Below, piece after piece: positions 1-7,975 of a stretch of DNA of 64,000 nucleotides. The notes under the pieces were generated by a model. That model made no database searches. It was not told the DNA's origin and saw nothing but the letters and a program-made list of their open reading frames with translations. A program made the position numbers and the translations under genes. This stretch comes from Brevibacterium sp. 239c (lineage in GTDB: Bacteria; Actinomycetota; Actinomycetes; Actinomycetales; Brevibacteriaceae), in NCBI RefSeq assembly GCF_900169365.1, contig NZ_FXZH01000007.1:124001-188000 (forward strand), in the 5' to 3' direction. Each line of letters starts with the position of its first letter. Position 1 is the stretch's first letter.

Positions 1-1246
1 TCGCACTCGGCACGGAACAGTAGATGGCCGATTGGAGCAGGACTTCCTTGATCTCATCACGGCTCAGACCATTGCGGACAGCGGCCTTGACGTGCATCGC
101 GAGTTCGGCCTCGTGACCGCCGGCGATCATTGCGGTCAGCGTGATCGCCGAACGCATGCGCTTCTCCAGGCCAGGGCGGGTCCAGATCTCGCCCCAGGCG
201 TAGCGGGTGATGAGGTCCTGGAAGTCCGCGGTGAAGTCGTCGACCTTCGCGTTGGCCCGGTCGACGTGGGCGTCGGAGAGGACCTGACGGCGCACGGTCA
301 TCCCGGCCTCGCGGACCTCGTCCCTGCTGGCTTCGCGAGGACCGGAAGCGGTCGGCAGTTCCGCCGAGGCTGCACCTGAGTTCGCTGCGCTCGCAGCGCT
401 TCCGCCCGTGGTGTTTCCGTCCAGAAAATCGTGGAGCAGACCGGCGACGACTGCCGGCGCCTCGGCGGGTACGAGGTGGGCCGCACCCTCGATGACCTCG
501 AGGAGGGCACCGGAGATGCCGTTGGCGATCTCTGCGAGCTTGGTCGGCGGGGTCGGTTGGTCCTGGGCCCCGGCCACGGCGAGAACAGGCAGAGAGATGC
601 TGGACAGACGTGAGCGGACGTCGAAGGAGGCCAGCGCATGGCAGAGCGCGGCGTAGGAGAAGCGGTCCGCGTCCTGCAGCGAATGCAGCAGTGCGGCCGA
701 AGTCTCTGGTTCGCGGTCCATGAAGCCCTCACCGAACCAGCGCTGGGCTGAACCGATGACCTGTGTGGGAGTGCCCGAAGTGGCGACGACCTCGGCGCGT
801 TCTTCCCAACCGCTGGCCTCGCCGATCTTCGCGCCGGTGCAGAACACCGCGGCGCGGTCGAAGCGATCGGCGTGGTCGAGGGCCAGCTGCAGGGCGATGG
901 CTCCGCCGATCGAATCACCGGCCACGCTGATGCGGGCAGCAGCAGACCCGGCGACATCGGGAAGGATGCGATCGAGGGTAGCCAGGACCGCCTCGGCGAG
1001 GTCGCTCATCGTCAGCTTGGGAACCTCGGATGTCCCCGCGGGGACGTCGACCGGTGCCGAACGACCGTGACCGGGCAGATCGATGCCGATGACAGTCGTC
1101 TCCGGGTGCACTCCGCCGAGGTGGGTGGACGCGGACTGCCACAGTGCGCTCACCGAGGTGCCCAGTGAGGGCAGGACGATGAGGATGCGCGGGTTCGCGG
1201 TGGCGGGGGCGGTCGGTGCGGCAAGGACAGTTGCGGTCAGTTCCAC
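1..1246 (-). CDS. pcaL: PcaL: 3-oxoadipate enol-lactonase / 4-carboxymuconolactone decarboxylase fusion (3' end outside window)
   Basis: Reading the minus strand from a GTG at 1246 gives an open frame that leaves the window without a stop, so the gene is partial. Residues about 20-270 are an alpha/beta hydrolase: an oxyanion-loop region, the DLPGHGRS strand, nucleophile elbow GDSIGG (Ser about 112) and a late catalytic His in EGAAHLVP. A linker rich in Ala and Ser follows, and then a carboxymuconolactone decarboxylase domain (AWGEIWTRPGLEKR, then AMIAGGHEAELAMH). Such PcaD-PcaC fusions are known as PcaL in actinobacteria. It decarboxylates carboxymuconolactone and hydrolyses the enol-lactone to 3-oxoadipate. 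The GTG lies 6 nt after the pcaB stop, and that stop is in the same frame, so no earlier start is possible. It is the last visible gene of the pobA-pca operon. Confidence 0.9.
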   Translation of the reverse strand, partial: MELTATVLAAPTAPATANPRILIVLPSLGTSVSALWQSASTHLGGVHPETTVIGIDLPGHGRSAPVDVPAGTSEVPKLTMSDLAEAVLATLDRILPDVAGSAAARISVAGDSIGGAIALQLALDHADRFDRAAVFCTGAKIGEASGWEERAEVVATSGTPTQVIGSAQRWFGEGFMDREPETSAALLHSLQDADRFSYAALCHALASFDVRSRLSSISLPVLAVAGAQDQPTPPTKLAEIANGISGALLEVIEGAAHLVPAEAPAVVAGLLHDFLDGNTTGGSAASAANSGAASAELPTASGPREASRDEVREAGMTVRRQVLSDAHVDRANAKVDDFTADFQDLITRYAWGEIWTRPGLEKRMRSAITLTAMIAGGHEAELAMHVKAAVRNGLSRDEIKEVLLQSAIYCSVPSA

Positions 1247-1252
1247 GTCAGA

Positions 1253-2656
1253 TCACTTTCTCGAGGCGAAGGGGAGGAGGCCCGGTGATACGGGCTCGGG
1301 TCCGTTGATGGTGGCGATGATGGTCTGGCGGATGTCTTCGGCATCGCCGAGGTAGTTCTCCGGTGAGAAGAAGTCGGCGAGGTCGAGTGCGTCGTCACCG
1401 GCGACCGGGTGCTGGGCGAGCGCTGCTGAGAGTGCGGCCACCGGGTCACCGTCGGGAGCGATGATGTTCTGGATCTCGGTCTTCGACAGCCTGTCGCCGA
1501 AGGCGATGTTGAGGCGTTCGGCATAGATGCCGGGGCTGGCGGTGTCCACGTTCTTCAGCATCGCGTCGGGGTTGACGCTGAGTCCCTCGACCATTGTCTG
1601 GAGCATGATGAGGGAAGACACCGCCAGGCTCATGAGTTCGGACAGGGCAGGCCATTCGGCGTGCCAGGCTCCGTCGGAGCGTTCCTCGATCGCTTCGGCG
1701 GCGGTCGAGGTCAGTGTGGCCATGGCACCGGGGGCGCGCATTCCGTTGCGGTGGAGCAAGACCGCCGAGGTGGGGTTGAGTTTCTGCGGCATCGCCGAGG
1801 ATCCGCCGGTCGAGGCCAGGCTCAGTTCGCCGACCTCCGGGCGGGTTCCGATGAGTACGTCACGAGCGATCGAAGCTCCGACGGTCACACACTGTGTGAG
1901 GTGGGAGGCCCAGTTGAGGACCCGGACGCGGTCGGTGTGCCAAGGCACGGGAATGCTGGTGAGCGCGGCGTCGGGTCCGCGCAGCTGCACATGGAATTCG
2001 CGCAGCAGTGCCTCGGTCTGGGTCCCGGCGAACTCGCGGATCGCGGCTCGGGTGCCGGCCGCACCTCCGACCTGCACATAGTCGATGCGGGGGGTGAGAC
2101 TCTGGACCTCCTGGACTTCCGAGGCCCAGGCCGCAGCCTTGAGTCCGAAGGTCGTCGGCAGGGCCGGTTGGGTCAGGGTGCGGGCCAGGCACACGGTCGA
2201 GGCATGGGCGTCGGAGAGGCCGACGAGCGCCTCGGCGATGACGTCGAGGCGCGCATGAGTCTGGCGGGCGACGCGGGCCATGAGCAGCCCGAGCGCCGAG
2301 TCCATGACGTCCTGACTGGTCAGGCCCTTGTGCAAGGCCCGGGACGCATCCTGGCCGAGCTGTGAGCGGACGGCCTTGAGGAATGGGATGACCGGATTGC
2401 CACCGGATTCGGAGTCCGCGGCTAAGGCCTCGAGCGCAGAGGCTTCTGAGAGCAGGGACCGGGTGGTGGCTTCGATGCCCGCCACCGCCTCGGCGCGGGC
2501 GTCAGCGGAGATCAGTCCGGCATGTGCCTGAGCATTGATCCACGCCGATTCGACGTCGCCGAGTGCAGACACGAGGGCGACATCGTCGATGGCTTCGGCG
2601 CCTCGCAGATCGCCTGGGGCGAACAGGAGGCGCGTATGGGCAACGCTGTCAGTCAT
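1253..2656 (-). CDS. pcaB: 3-carboxy-cis,cis-muconate cycloisomerase
   Basis: This is a 467-aa member of the aspartase/fumarase superfamily. The superfamily signature GGSSAMPQKLNP is visible about two thirds along the chain. It converts 3-carboxy-cis,cis-muconate (the PcaGH product) to 4-carboxymuconolactone, the substrate of PcaL just downstream. The open frame extends further upstream, but the ATG at 2656 (MTDSVAHT) is preceded by a good GGAGAGG ribosome-binding site and gives the usual family length; the extra upstream residues look non-coding. Pca context on both sides makes a PurB- or ArgH-type assignment unlikely. Confidence 0.92.
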   Translation of the reverse strand: MTDSVAHTRLLFAPGDLRGAEAIDDVALVSALGDVESAWINAQAHAGLISADARAEAVAGIEATTRSLLSEASALEALAADSESGGNPVIPFLKAVRSQLGQDASRALHKGLTSQDVMDSALGLLMARVARQTHARLDVIAEALVGLSDAHASTVCLARTLTQPALPTTFGLKAAAWASEVQEVQSLTPRIDYVQVGGAAGTRAAIREFAGTQTEALLREFHVQLRGPDAALTSIPVPWHTDRVRVLNWASHLTQCVTVGASIARDVLIGTRPEVGELSLASTGGSSAMPQKLNPTSAVLLHRNGMRAPGAMATLTSTAAEAIEERSDGAWHAEWPALSELMSLAVSSLIMLQTMVEGLSVNPDAMLKNVDTASPGIYAERLNIAFGDRLSKTEIQNIIAPDGDPVAALSAALAQHPVAGDDALDLADFFSPENYLGDAEDIRQTIIATINGPEPVSPGLLPFASRK

Positions 2657-2711
2657 TGTGTGTCCTCTCCAGCCGCTGCAGTCGCGGTTGAGTAGCCTGA
2701 TGCGACTCTGC

Positions 2712-3284
2712 TCAGTCTTCGTGACTGGGGAACCGCAGGAACGGTGTCTCGTTCTCACCCTGCAACCGTATGTCGAAACGAAGCGATCCGTCAGCCTCAC
2801 GGGTGGCAATCAGTCGATCTCCTTCGTCTGACTCCAGGGAGGACAGCAGCGGATCAGCGGCCAGGGCTGCGGCGTCTTCGGGAAGATAGATCCTGGTGAA
2901 GAGTCTGTTGAGCAGTCCACGGGCGAAGATGACGACGCTGATGAACGGCGCCTTGCCGGGCTCCGTGGCACCTGGGTTGAGAGTGGAGAAGACGAAGCGG
3001 CCTTGTGGGTCGACCTCGTTGCGGCCGAATCCGGTGAACGTGAATCCGTCACGGCGCAGCGATCCCGAATTGCTCGAGACTTCGCCGTTCTCATCGGGCT
3101 GCCAGATCTCGAGGATCGCATCGGGGATGGGGTCACCTGCCCCGTCGTAGACGTAGCCGTGGAGTTGGACTGCCCCGTCCTTGGCTGGGGGGACGAGTTC
3201 GTTATCGCCGGGCCAGGGCATGGCGTACCCGTAGAATGGTCCGACGGTCTGGCCGGGTGTTGCGGTGAGCTTCGTCTCAGTCAT
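2712..3284 (-). CDS. pcaG: protocatechuate 3,4-dioxygenase, alpha subunit
   Basis: A 190-aa intradiol dioxygenase subunit starting MTETKLTATPGQTVGPFYGY, the typical alpha-subunit opening. It has the shared core (HGYVYDGAGDPIPDAILEIW) but lacks the HIH iron-ligand motif, as expected for the non-catalytic partner of PcaH. Its ATG at 3284 overlaps the end of pcaH by 8 nt, which suggests translational coupling of the two subunits. A longer frame upstream reads through pcaH in another frame and is not coding. Confidence 0.93.
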   Translation of the reverse strand: MTETKLTATPGQTVGPFYGYAMPWPGDNELVPPAKDGAVQLHGYVYDGAGDPIPDAILEIWQPDENGEVSSNSGSLRRDGFTFTGFGRNEVDPQGRFVFSTLNPGATEPGKAPFISVVIFARGLLNRLFTRIYLPEDAAALAADPLLSSLESDEGDRLIATREADGSLRFDIRLQGENETPFLRFPSHED

Positions 3285-4077
3285 CGTCCTCTTCTTCCAT
3301 CCAGGTGCGGTTGCCTCCGGTGAGCACGATGTCCCAGTTGTAGCCCATGAGGAATTCGTGCTCGGTGATGTTGTGATCGTAGGTGGCGACGAGGCGATCG
3401 CGGGCCTTCTGATCCGTGATCGACTGGTAGATCGGGTCGAGAGCGAACAGCGGGTCACTCGGGAAATACATCTGAGTGATCATGCGCTGCGTGAACTCGG
3501 AGCCGAAGAGTGAGAAGTGGATGTGGGCCGGCCGCCACGCATTGTGGTGGTTCTTCCATGGATAGGGGCCCGGTTTGATCGTCGTAAACGAATATGAGCC
3601 GTCGTCTCCGGTCAGGGTGCGACCGACGCCGGTGAAGTTCGGGTCGATCGGGGCCGGATGCTGATCGCGTTTGTGGATGTAGCGTCCGGCGGAGTTGGCC
3701 TGCCAGATCTCGACGAGCTGGTTGCGCACGGGTCGTCCGTCGCCGTCGAGGACGCGGCCAGTGACCTTGATGCGTTCGCCGATCGGTTCCCCGCCGGCCT
3801 GGATAGTGAGGTCGGATTCGAGGTTCGCCAAGTCGCGGTGACCGAAGGCGGGGGAGAAGAGTTCGATCGTCTCCGGATCGGTGTGCCGGGGGTCCTTCGT
3901 CGGATGCCGCAGAATCGAGGACCGGTATGGCCGGTAGTCCAGGCGCGGCTGTGTCTCGGCCGGTGTGCCGGCGGCGACTGCGTTCTTGTGTTCGGCCTCG
4001 ATCGCCTCGATCTCGGCAGACAGGGTCTGCTGTGACTCGGCCGCATCATCTGGGCCGGAGAGCTTCTGTGCACCCAT
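3277..4077 (-). CDS. pcaH: protocatechuate 3,4-dioxygenase, beta subunit
   Basis: The 266-aa catalytic iron(III) subunit. The intradiol signature runs from GRVLDGDGRPVRNQ through VEIWQANSAGRYIHKRDQH. The four expected ligands are visible: Tyr about 133 (GRYIH), Tyr about 172 (GPYPW), and His about 185 and 187 (PAHIHFS). It opens protocatechuate to 3-carboxy-cis,cis-muconate. An AGAAAGG ribosome-binding site precedes the ATG. It lies 66 nt after pobA, so 4-hydroxybenzoate hydroxylation and ring cleavage are in one transcript. Confidence 0.95.
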   Translation of the reverse strand: MGAQKLSGPDDAAESQQTLSAEIEAIEAEHKNAVAAGTPAETQPRLDYRPYRSSILRHPTKDPRHTDPETIELFSPAFGHRDLANLESDLTIQAGGEPIGERIKVTGRVLDGDGRPVRNQLVEIWQANSAGRYIHKRDQHPAPIDPNFTGVGRTLTGDDGSYSFTTIKPGPYPWKNHHNAWRPAHIHFSLFGSEFTQRMITQMYFPSDPLFALDPIYQSITDQKARDRLVATYDHNITEHEFLMGYNWDIVLTGGNRTWMEEEDDD

Positions 4078-4143
4078 GGTCGAACCTTTCTTCTCGGTGT
4101 CGCAAATTCGTGGTGGTTCTGCTGTTTCGTTGACTGAGCAGGC

Positions 4144-5328
4144 TCAGCCCTTCGGCCAACCCGTGTAGCACTCGGCGAGGTAGCGCCGGCCGTGCTCGGA
4201 TTCGAGGATCGAATTCAACTCGCCGAGGCTGCGCTTCGTTTCGAAGGCATCCTGGCTGGAGTCGGAGTGGAGCATCCGGGTCATCTGGTAGGAGAAGTTC
4301 TGCGCCTTCCACACGCGTTTCGTCGCGGTCTGCGAGTACCCGGCCAGCGCCTCGGCTTCGGAGTTCTTCAGCGCCGAGATCAGGGCCGGGGCGAGCACGG
4401 ACACGTCGGCGAACGCGAGGTTGAGGCCCTTGGCTCCGGTCGGGGGAACGGTGTGGGCGCTGTCGCCGGCGAGGAACAGGGAACCGTGCTGCATCGGCTC
4501 GGTCACCGCCGAGCGGAAGGGCAGGATGTTCTTGTCGATGATCGCACCCGTCTTCAGTTGGAAGCCGTCTGGTCCCTCGACCCTGGCCTGCAGTTCTGAC
4601 CAGATGCGGTCGTCGGACCAATCGCCCACCTCGGTGTCGGTCGACGTTTGGAAGTACATGCGCTGTACGTTCTCGCTGCGCTGGGAGATCAGCGCGAAGC
4701 CGCGTTCGGAGCGGGAGTAGATGAGGACCTCGTGGCTGGCCGGTGCCTCGCAGAGGATGCCGAACCAGGCGAAGGGGTATTCGTGGAAGAAGCGCTGCTT
4801 CGTGTCCGCTGGGATCATGGCCCGGCAGGGGCCGCGGGAGCCGTCGGAGCCGACGACGTAGCGGGCATTGATGCGCAGTTCCTCGCCGTCCTCGGTCGTG
4901 GCAGTTACCCAGGGGTGTTCGGTTTCGATATCGCCGATCGCGGTGTCGGTGACCGAGTAGAAGGTGGGGCGGCCGGTGCGTTCGCGGGCGGCGGAGAGGT
5001 CGACGAAGATCTCGTTCTGCGGGTAGAGCCAGACGGATTCGCCGATGAGATCAGGGAAGTCGAAGGAGTGGCTGACGCCGTTGACGCGGATGTCGATGCC
5101 GTCGTGACGGTGGCCGGCGGTGTGCACGCGGGATTCGATGCCTTCGGCCTCGAGCATGCGCACCGATCCTGCTTCGAGGATTCCTGCACGGTGAGTGTGG
5201 GCGATGTCGTCGCGGCTGCGGTTGTCGATGACGACGGAGTCGATCCCCGCATTGTGCAGCGTATGGGCGAGCAGGAGCCCGGCCGGACCTGCTCCGACGA
5301 TCGCAACGTCGGTTTGAAATTCTGGCAC
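4144..5328 (-). CDS. pobA: 4-hydroxybenzoate 3-monooxygenase
   Basis: A 394-aa class A flavoprotein monooxygenase. It has the N-terminal dinucleotide fold GAGPAGLL (residues about 11-18) and the second FAD motif GDSAHTVPPTGAKGLN near residue 285. Length and sequence fit PobA rather than salicylate or phenol hydroxylases. It makes protocatechuate for the downstream pcaHG. The start is GTG, chosen because AAGGAGG lies 5 nt upstream. It is the promoter-proximal gene of the operon. No pob/pca regulator is adjacent. Confidence 0.93.
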   Translation of the reverse strand: MPEFQTDVAIVGAGPAGLLLAHTLHNAGIDSVVIDNRSRDDIAHTHRAGILEAGSVRMLEAEGIESRVHTAGHRHDGIDIRVNGVSHSFDFPDLIGESVWLYPQNEIFVDLSAARERTGRPTFYSVTDTAIGDIETEHPWVTATTEDGEELRINARYVVGSDGSRGPCRAMIPADTKQRFFHEYPFAWFGILCEAPASHEVLIYSRSERGFALISQRSENVQRMYFQTSTDTEVGDWSDDRIWSELQARVEGPDGFQLKTGAIIDKNILPFRSAVTEPMQHGSLFLAGDSAHTVPPTGAKGLNLAFADVSVLAPALISALKNSEAEALAGYSQTATKRVWKAQNFSYQMTRMLHSDSSQDAFETKRSLGELNSILESEHGRRYLAECYTGWPKG

Positions 5329-5412
5329 CTGGGCCTCCTTGCCGTAATCGTCCTCTCAGTGTGCGCCCGGTCACTGACACAAGGCGAGGCTGTTATCAAT
5401 GAATGAGAAAAA

Positions 5413-5455
5413 GCGCGGCGGGGGCGACGCCGGAAACTAGGTGCCCCCGCCGCGC
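5413..5455 (-). terminator. intrinsic terminator of the ComA-like operon
   Basis: A perfect 13-bp stem (5413-5425 pairs with 5443-5455, arm GCGCGGCGGGGGC) with a 17-nt loop is followed on the minus strand by TTTTTCTCATT. It lies just after the ComA-like gene and before pobA. It separates the two minus-strand operons, so pobA should have its own promoter in about 5330-5410. Confidence 0.85.
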
Positions 5456-5487
5456 GGACCGCAGGGTGCGGTCGCCCAGTCGTTGCC

Positions 5488-6330
5488 TTACTTGACCGGA
5501 GCCGGGTTGATCACCCGTCCCCAGGTGGACTTGTTGCCCCAGATGTTCTGGCGCAGTCCCTCCAGTTGGAGGATCTGGGAGTGGTCGACGAACAGGTTGC
5601 ATTCGTTTCCATAGTTCTTGATATACCACTCGAAGACAGGTCCATCGGCGGCTTCGAACATGACGTTCTCCAGGCCGAGGCCGTTGATGATGGAAGCCGC
5701 CGCAGCGGTGTTCCGCTCATCGACGTTCTCCGTGATGCCTTCGGATTCGATCATGATGATCGAGGCACCGGCGTCCAGTGCCCGCTTCCCGCGGTCGACG
5801 AGGTCGCCGATGTCCTTCGCGGATTCGGCGGCCAGCTCGGCCTCACCGGAGTCGCCTCCGGAGCCGATCTGGATGCCCAGTTCGGGCTTGGCCTTGAGTC
5901 CGGCTTTGACGACCTTCTCGACGAGTCGTTCCAGACCCGAGGTCGGCAGCATGATGAAGCCGGTCGAGATCTCGATGACATCGAAGCCGACCTCCTTGGC
6001 CTCCTTGAGGTACTGGTCGACCGCGTCGTCGCCGTAGCGCAGCACGGTCTCGATCCAGCCTCCCGAGGAGACATAGGAGCCGTTGTCGTGGGCGATGTCG
6101 CTCATCGCCTTGACCTGTTCGGCGGGGACGAGGGAGAAAGACCCTCCGGCCCACTTGATGCCGTCGACCCACTGACCGGCGACGTCGAAGACGTCCTGCA
6201 GGTGGCGGGTGCCGAAGGTTGAGTAGTACGGGGCGCGGATTTCGGTCATCCCGATGGTGCGGGGCTTGGCCGGGCGCCAGGCGCGGGGGACGAAGTTCAT
6301 GGACACATCGAAATCAATGGCATTCGACAT
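5488..6330 (-). CDS. phosphosulfolactate synthase-like protein (ComA family)
   Basis: A 280-aa protein resembling the ComA/HSA32 TIM-barrel family, recognised from the opening (GMTEIRAPYYS), HDNGSYVSSGGWIE, GFDVIEISTGFIMLP and IMIESEGI segments. Archaeal ComA joins sulfite to phosphoenolpyruvate, giving phosphosulfolactate, the first committed step to coenzyme M. The bacterial and plant homologues are mostly uncharacterised, so the substrate here is uncertain. The ATG has AAAGGAAAC upstream. It is co-directional with the MmgE/PrpD gene (45-nt gap) and ends in a strong terminator. ComDE-like subunits and TsuA/TusA-like genes nearby favour sulfur chemistry. Confidence 0.75.
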   Translation of the reverse strand: MSNAIDFDVSMNFVPRAWRPAKPRTIGMTEIRAPYYSTFGTRHLQDVFDVAGQWVDGIKWAGGSFSLVPAEQVKAMSDIAHDNGSYVSSGGWIETVLRYGDDAVDQYLKEAKEVGFDVIEISTGFIMLPTSGLERLVEKVVKAGLKAKPELGIQIGSGGDSGEAELAAESAKDIGDLVDRGKRALDAGASIIMIESEGITENVDERNTAAAASIINGLGLENVMFEAADGPVFEWYIKNYGNECNLFVDHSQILQLEGLRQNIWGNKSTWGRVINPAPVK

Positions 6331-6375
6331 TGTGTTTCCTTTCTTCGGTGTCGGCGGTGTGCCGACGGGGAGTGA

Positions 6376-7779
6376 TCAGCTGCGGGCGAGGGGAACCTGC
6401 GCGAGAACCGCGGTGAGCTCCTTGATCCGGTGATTCTCGAGGTCGTGGACGAGGTCGGCGATCTCGTTTCGCAGTCCCACCTCGGCGAATGGGGAGGTCA
6501 GTGCGTCGAACTTCCTCCGTGCGCCCGCCCAGTCGAGCGGGTGCGTGGTGAAGCCCTCGTAATCATCCGTGCTGGCCCGGAACTGCGTGCCATCGCCGAG
6601 CGTGACGACGAGGTCGGCGCACATGTGCTCGGGGAAGCGGTCGCTGAACTCCTTGGAGGGAGTGATCGTCACCTTGCGCATGAGGTCCTGCACATCGTCG
6701 TCGACGATGCGCTCGGACTCGTACTGAGCTGGGTTGAGCTCCCCGTCGAGTAGGACAACGGCGACCATCCAAGGCAGTGAGTGGTCGGCCTCTTCCTTGG
6801 TGCGGATCGAGCGCTTGTCGCCCTCCTCGCCGCCGCCGATGATCGAATACGCGACGTCGAAGGTCGTCAGCTCGACGCTGGCGATGGCATCGGTGCGGAA
6901 CCCCTCCTGGCTGCGGATGTCCTGGGCTGCATCGAGTGCGGACTGGGAGTGGATCTCGGCGTTGTGCTTCTTGATGATCGTGCCGGTGACCTTCTCCAGA
7001 TCCTCGGCCGACCAGTCGAGATCGAAGTCCCCAGCCAGGGCCTTGAAACCCTTGTTGCCCTCGAAGACTTGGGCGGGTCCGGTGATCCCGTGTGCGGCGA
7101 GAAGGGCGTCGAAGACTCCCTCCTTCGACACGTGCGGGTAGGCCAGGCCCTTCCAATGGCTGAGATCACCGGTGCGCGTCACCCGCAGGGCGACGTTCGC
7201 GGTTCCGGCCATGGCGGCCGCGTGGGCGATCTGCTCGGCGTTCAGACCCAGTGCCTTCGCCGAGGCGGCGCCAGCAGCGAACGCGCCCTGTGTCGTGTGG
7301 TCGAAGCCAAGGTCACGGACCGGAGCGACGTCCGAGAGGCGCGCGTGGATCTGATAGGCCACGGCGAAGGCCGTGAGGAAGTCCGCCCCCGAAGCGTCTG
7401 CGTGCTCGGCTGCGGCGAGGACCGCGCCCATATTGTCCGACGGGTGGTTGGTCTCATCCTTGGCGAGGTAGGCATCCATGAAGTCGAGATACCTGCTCAG
7501 GGCCGAGTTAAAGAAGGCGGCGTGGTCCGTGCTGGTGTGGCCGCCGCCGATGAGGGTGGCTCCCTGCCCGGCATCGAGATCTTCGATCAGTGCGCGGATC
7601 TCCTGCAGCGGCTCGGCATCGAGGGCGCCGATGGCGACGCCGATCGTGTCGAGGACGCGGATCTTGAGCTGCTCGAGGGCCTGCTCGCTGAGCATGTCCA
7701 GCGAGGCCTTGTCGACGAATTCGGCGAGTGCCTGCACATTGGTGAGTGTCTGTGTGGCTGTTGTCTGACTGTTTGTCAT
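6376..7779 (-). CDS. MmgE/PrpD family protein
   Basis: A 467-aa protein of the MmgE/PrpD fold, whose members include 2-methylcitrate dehydratase, cis-aconitate decarboxylase and iminodisuccinate epimerase. Family features are the all-helical first half with the conserved AHADASGADFLTAFAVAYQIHARL region and the GGHTSTDHAAFFNSALSRYLDFMDAY segment. No prpB or prpC is adjacent, so a methylcitrate role is not supported. Ribosome-binding site AGGAG at 7788-7792. It is the first gene of the operon with the ComA-like gene, behind a promoter overlapped by an iron-box-like site and a long palindrome. The substrate is unknown. Confidence 0.85.
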   Translation of the reverse strand: MTNSQTTATQTLTNVQALAEFVDKASLDMLSEQALEQLKIRVLDTIGVAIGALDAEPLQEIRALIEDLDAGQGATLIGGGHTSTDHAAFFNSALSRYLDFMDAYLAKDETNHPSDNMGAVLAAAEHADASGADFLTAFAVAYQIHARLSDVAPVRDLGFDHTTQGAFAAGAASAKALGLNAEQIAHAAAMAGTANVALRVTRTGDLSHWKGLAYPHVSKEGVFDALLAAHGITGPAQVFEGNKGFKALAGDFDLDWSAEDLEKVTGTIIKKHNAEIHSQSALDAAQDIRSQEGFRTDAIASVELTTFDVAYSIIGGGEEGDKRSIRTKEEADHSLPWMVAVVLLDGELNPAQYESERIVDDDVQDLMRKVTITPSKEFSDRFPEHMCADLVVTLGDGTQFRASTDDYEGFTTHPLDWAGARRKFDALTSPFAEVGLRNEIADLVHDLENHRIKELTAVLAQVPLARS

Positions 7780-7794
7780 TTTGACCTCTCCTAG

Positions 7795-7813
7795 TTAGGT
7801 TAGGTATTCCTAA
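7795..7813 (-). promoter_or_regulatory. DtxR/IdeR iron-box-like operator
   Basis: The 19 bp TTAGGTTAGGTATTCCTAA match the actinobacterial iron-box consensus TTAGGTTAGSCTAACCTAA at 15 of 19 positions, with the four mismatches all in the centre. The site covers the likely transcription start of the MmgE/PrpD gene, 16-34 nt upstream of its ATG, where a bound repressor would block transcription. A metal link is inferred. Nothing else in the window shows iron control. Confidence 0.55.
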
Positions 7814-7842
7814 CTATTTCACCAAAAGTATCTTGATGTCAA
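7813..7842 (-). promoter_or_regulatory. sigma-A type promoter for the MmgE/PrpD operon
   Basis: On the minus strand a perfect -35 TTGACA (7837-7842) is followed after 18 nt by AATAGT (7813-7818, 4 of 6 matches to TATAAT). The -35 and spacer lie inside the 40-bp palindrome, and the -10 abuts the iron-box-like site, so two regulators could act on it. Confidence 0.55.
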
Positions 7843-7857
7843 GGTACTTTTGGTGAA
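7818..7857. promoter_or_regulatory. 40-bp near-perfect palindrome between divergent genes
   Basis: The outer 13-bp arms TTCACCAAAAGTA and TACTTTTGGTGAA are perfect, and an inner CTTGA/TCAAG pair leaves only one mismatched pair and a 2-nt centre. It is AT-rich in a GC-rich genome and overlaps the MmgE promoter. It is best read as an operator for a dimeric or tetrameric repressor controlling one or both divergent operons. No regulator gene is adjacent. Confidence 0.7.
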
Positions 7858-7897
7858 TCTGGATCACAGTGAGGCAATTGTTGTGATTGGTCTGACG

Positions 7898-7926
7898 TTG
7901 ACGTGAGATTGATTGTTGAGCAGAAT
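7898..7926 (+). promoter_or_regulatory. promoter of the TsuA/TusA-like operon
   Basis: TTGACG (7898-7903, 5 of 6) and CAGAAT (7921-7926, 4 of 6) are separated by 17 nt. Transcription would begin near 7933, leaving a leader of about 43 nt before the ATG at 7976. This favours 7976 over an earlier in-frame start at 7913, which would precede the -10. Confidence 0.5.
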
Positions 7927-7975
7927 GGGCGGTTGTTGTGACCCCCGCCGTACTGCCGCCAGAGAAAGCAGATTC

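Noticed and set aside
1..7779. Treating the ComA-like and MmgE/PrpD genes as part of the pob-pca operon
   Set aside because: A strong intrinsic terminator at 5413-5455 separates them from pobA, and they have their own promoter near 7813-7842.
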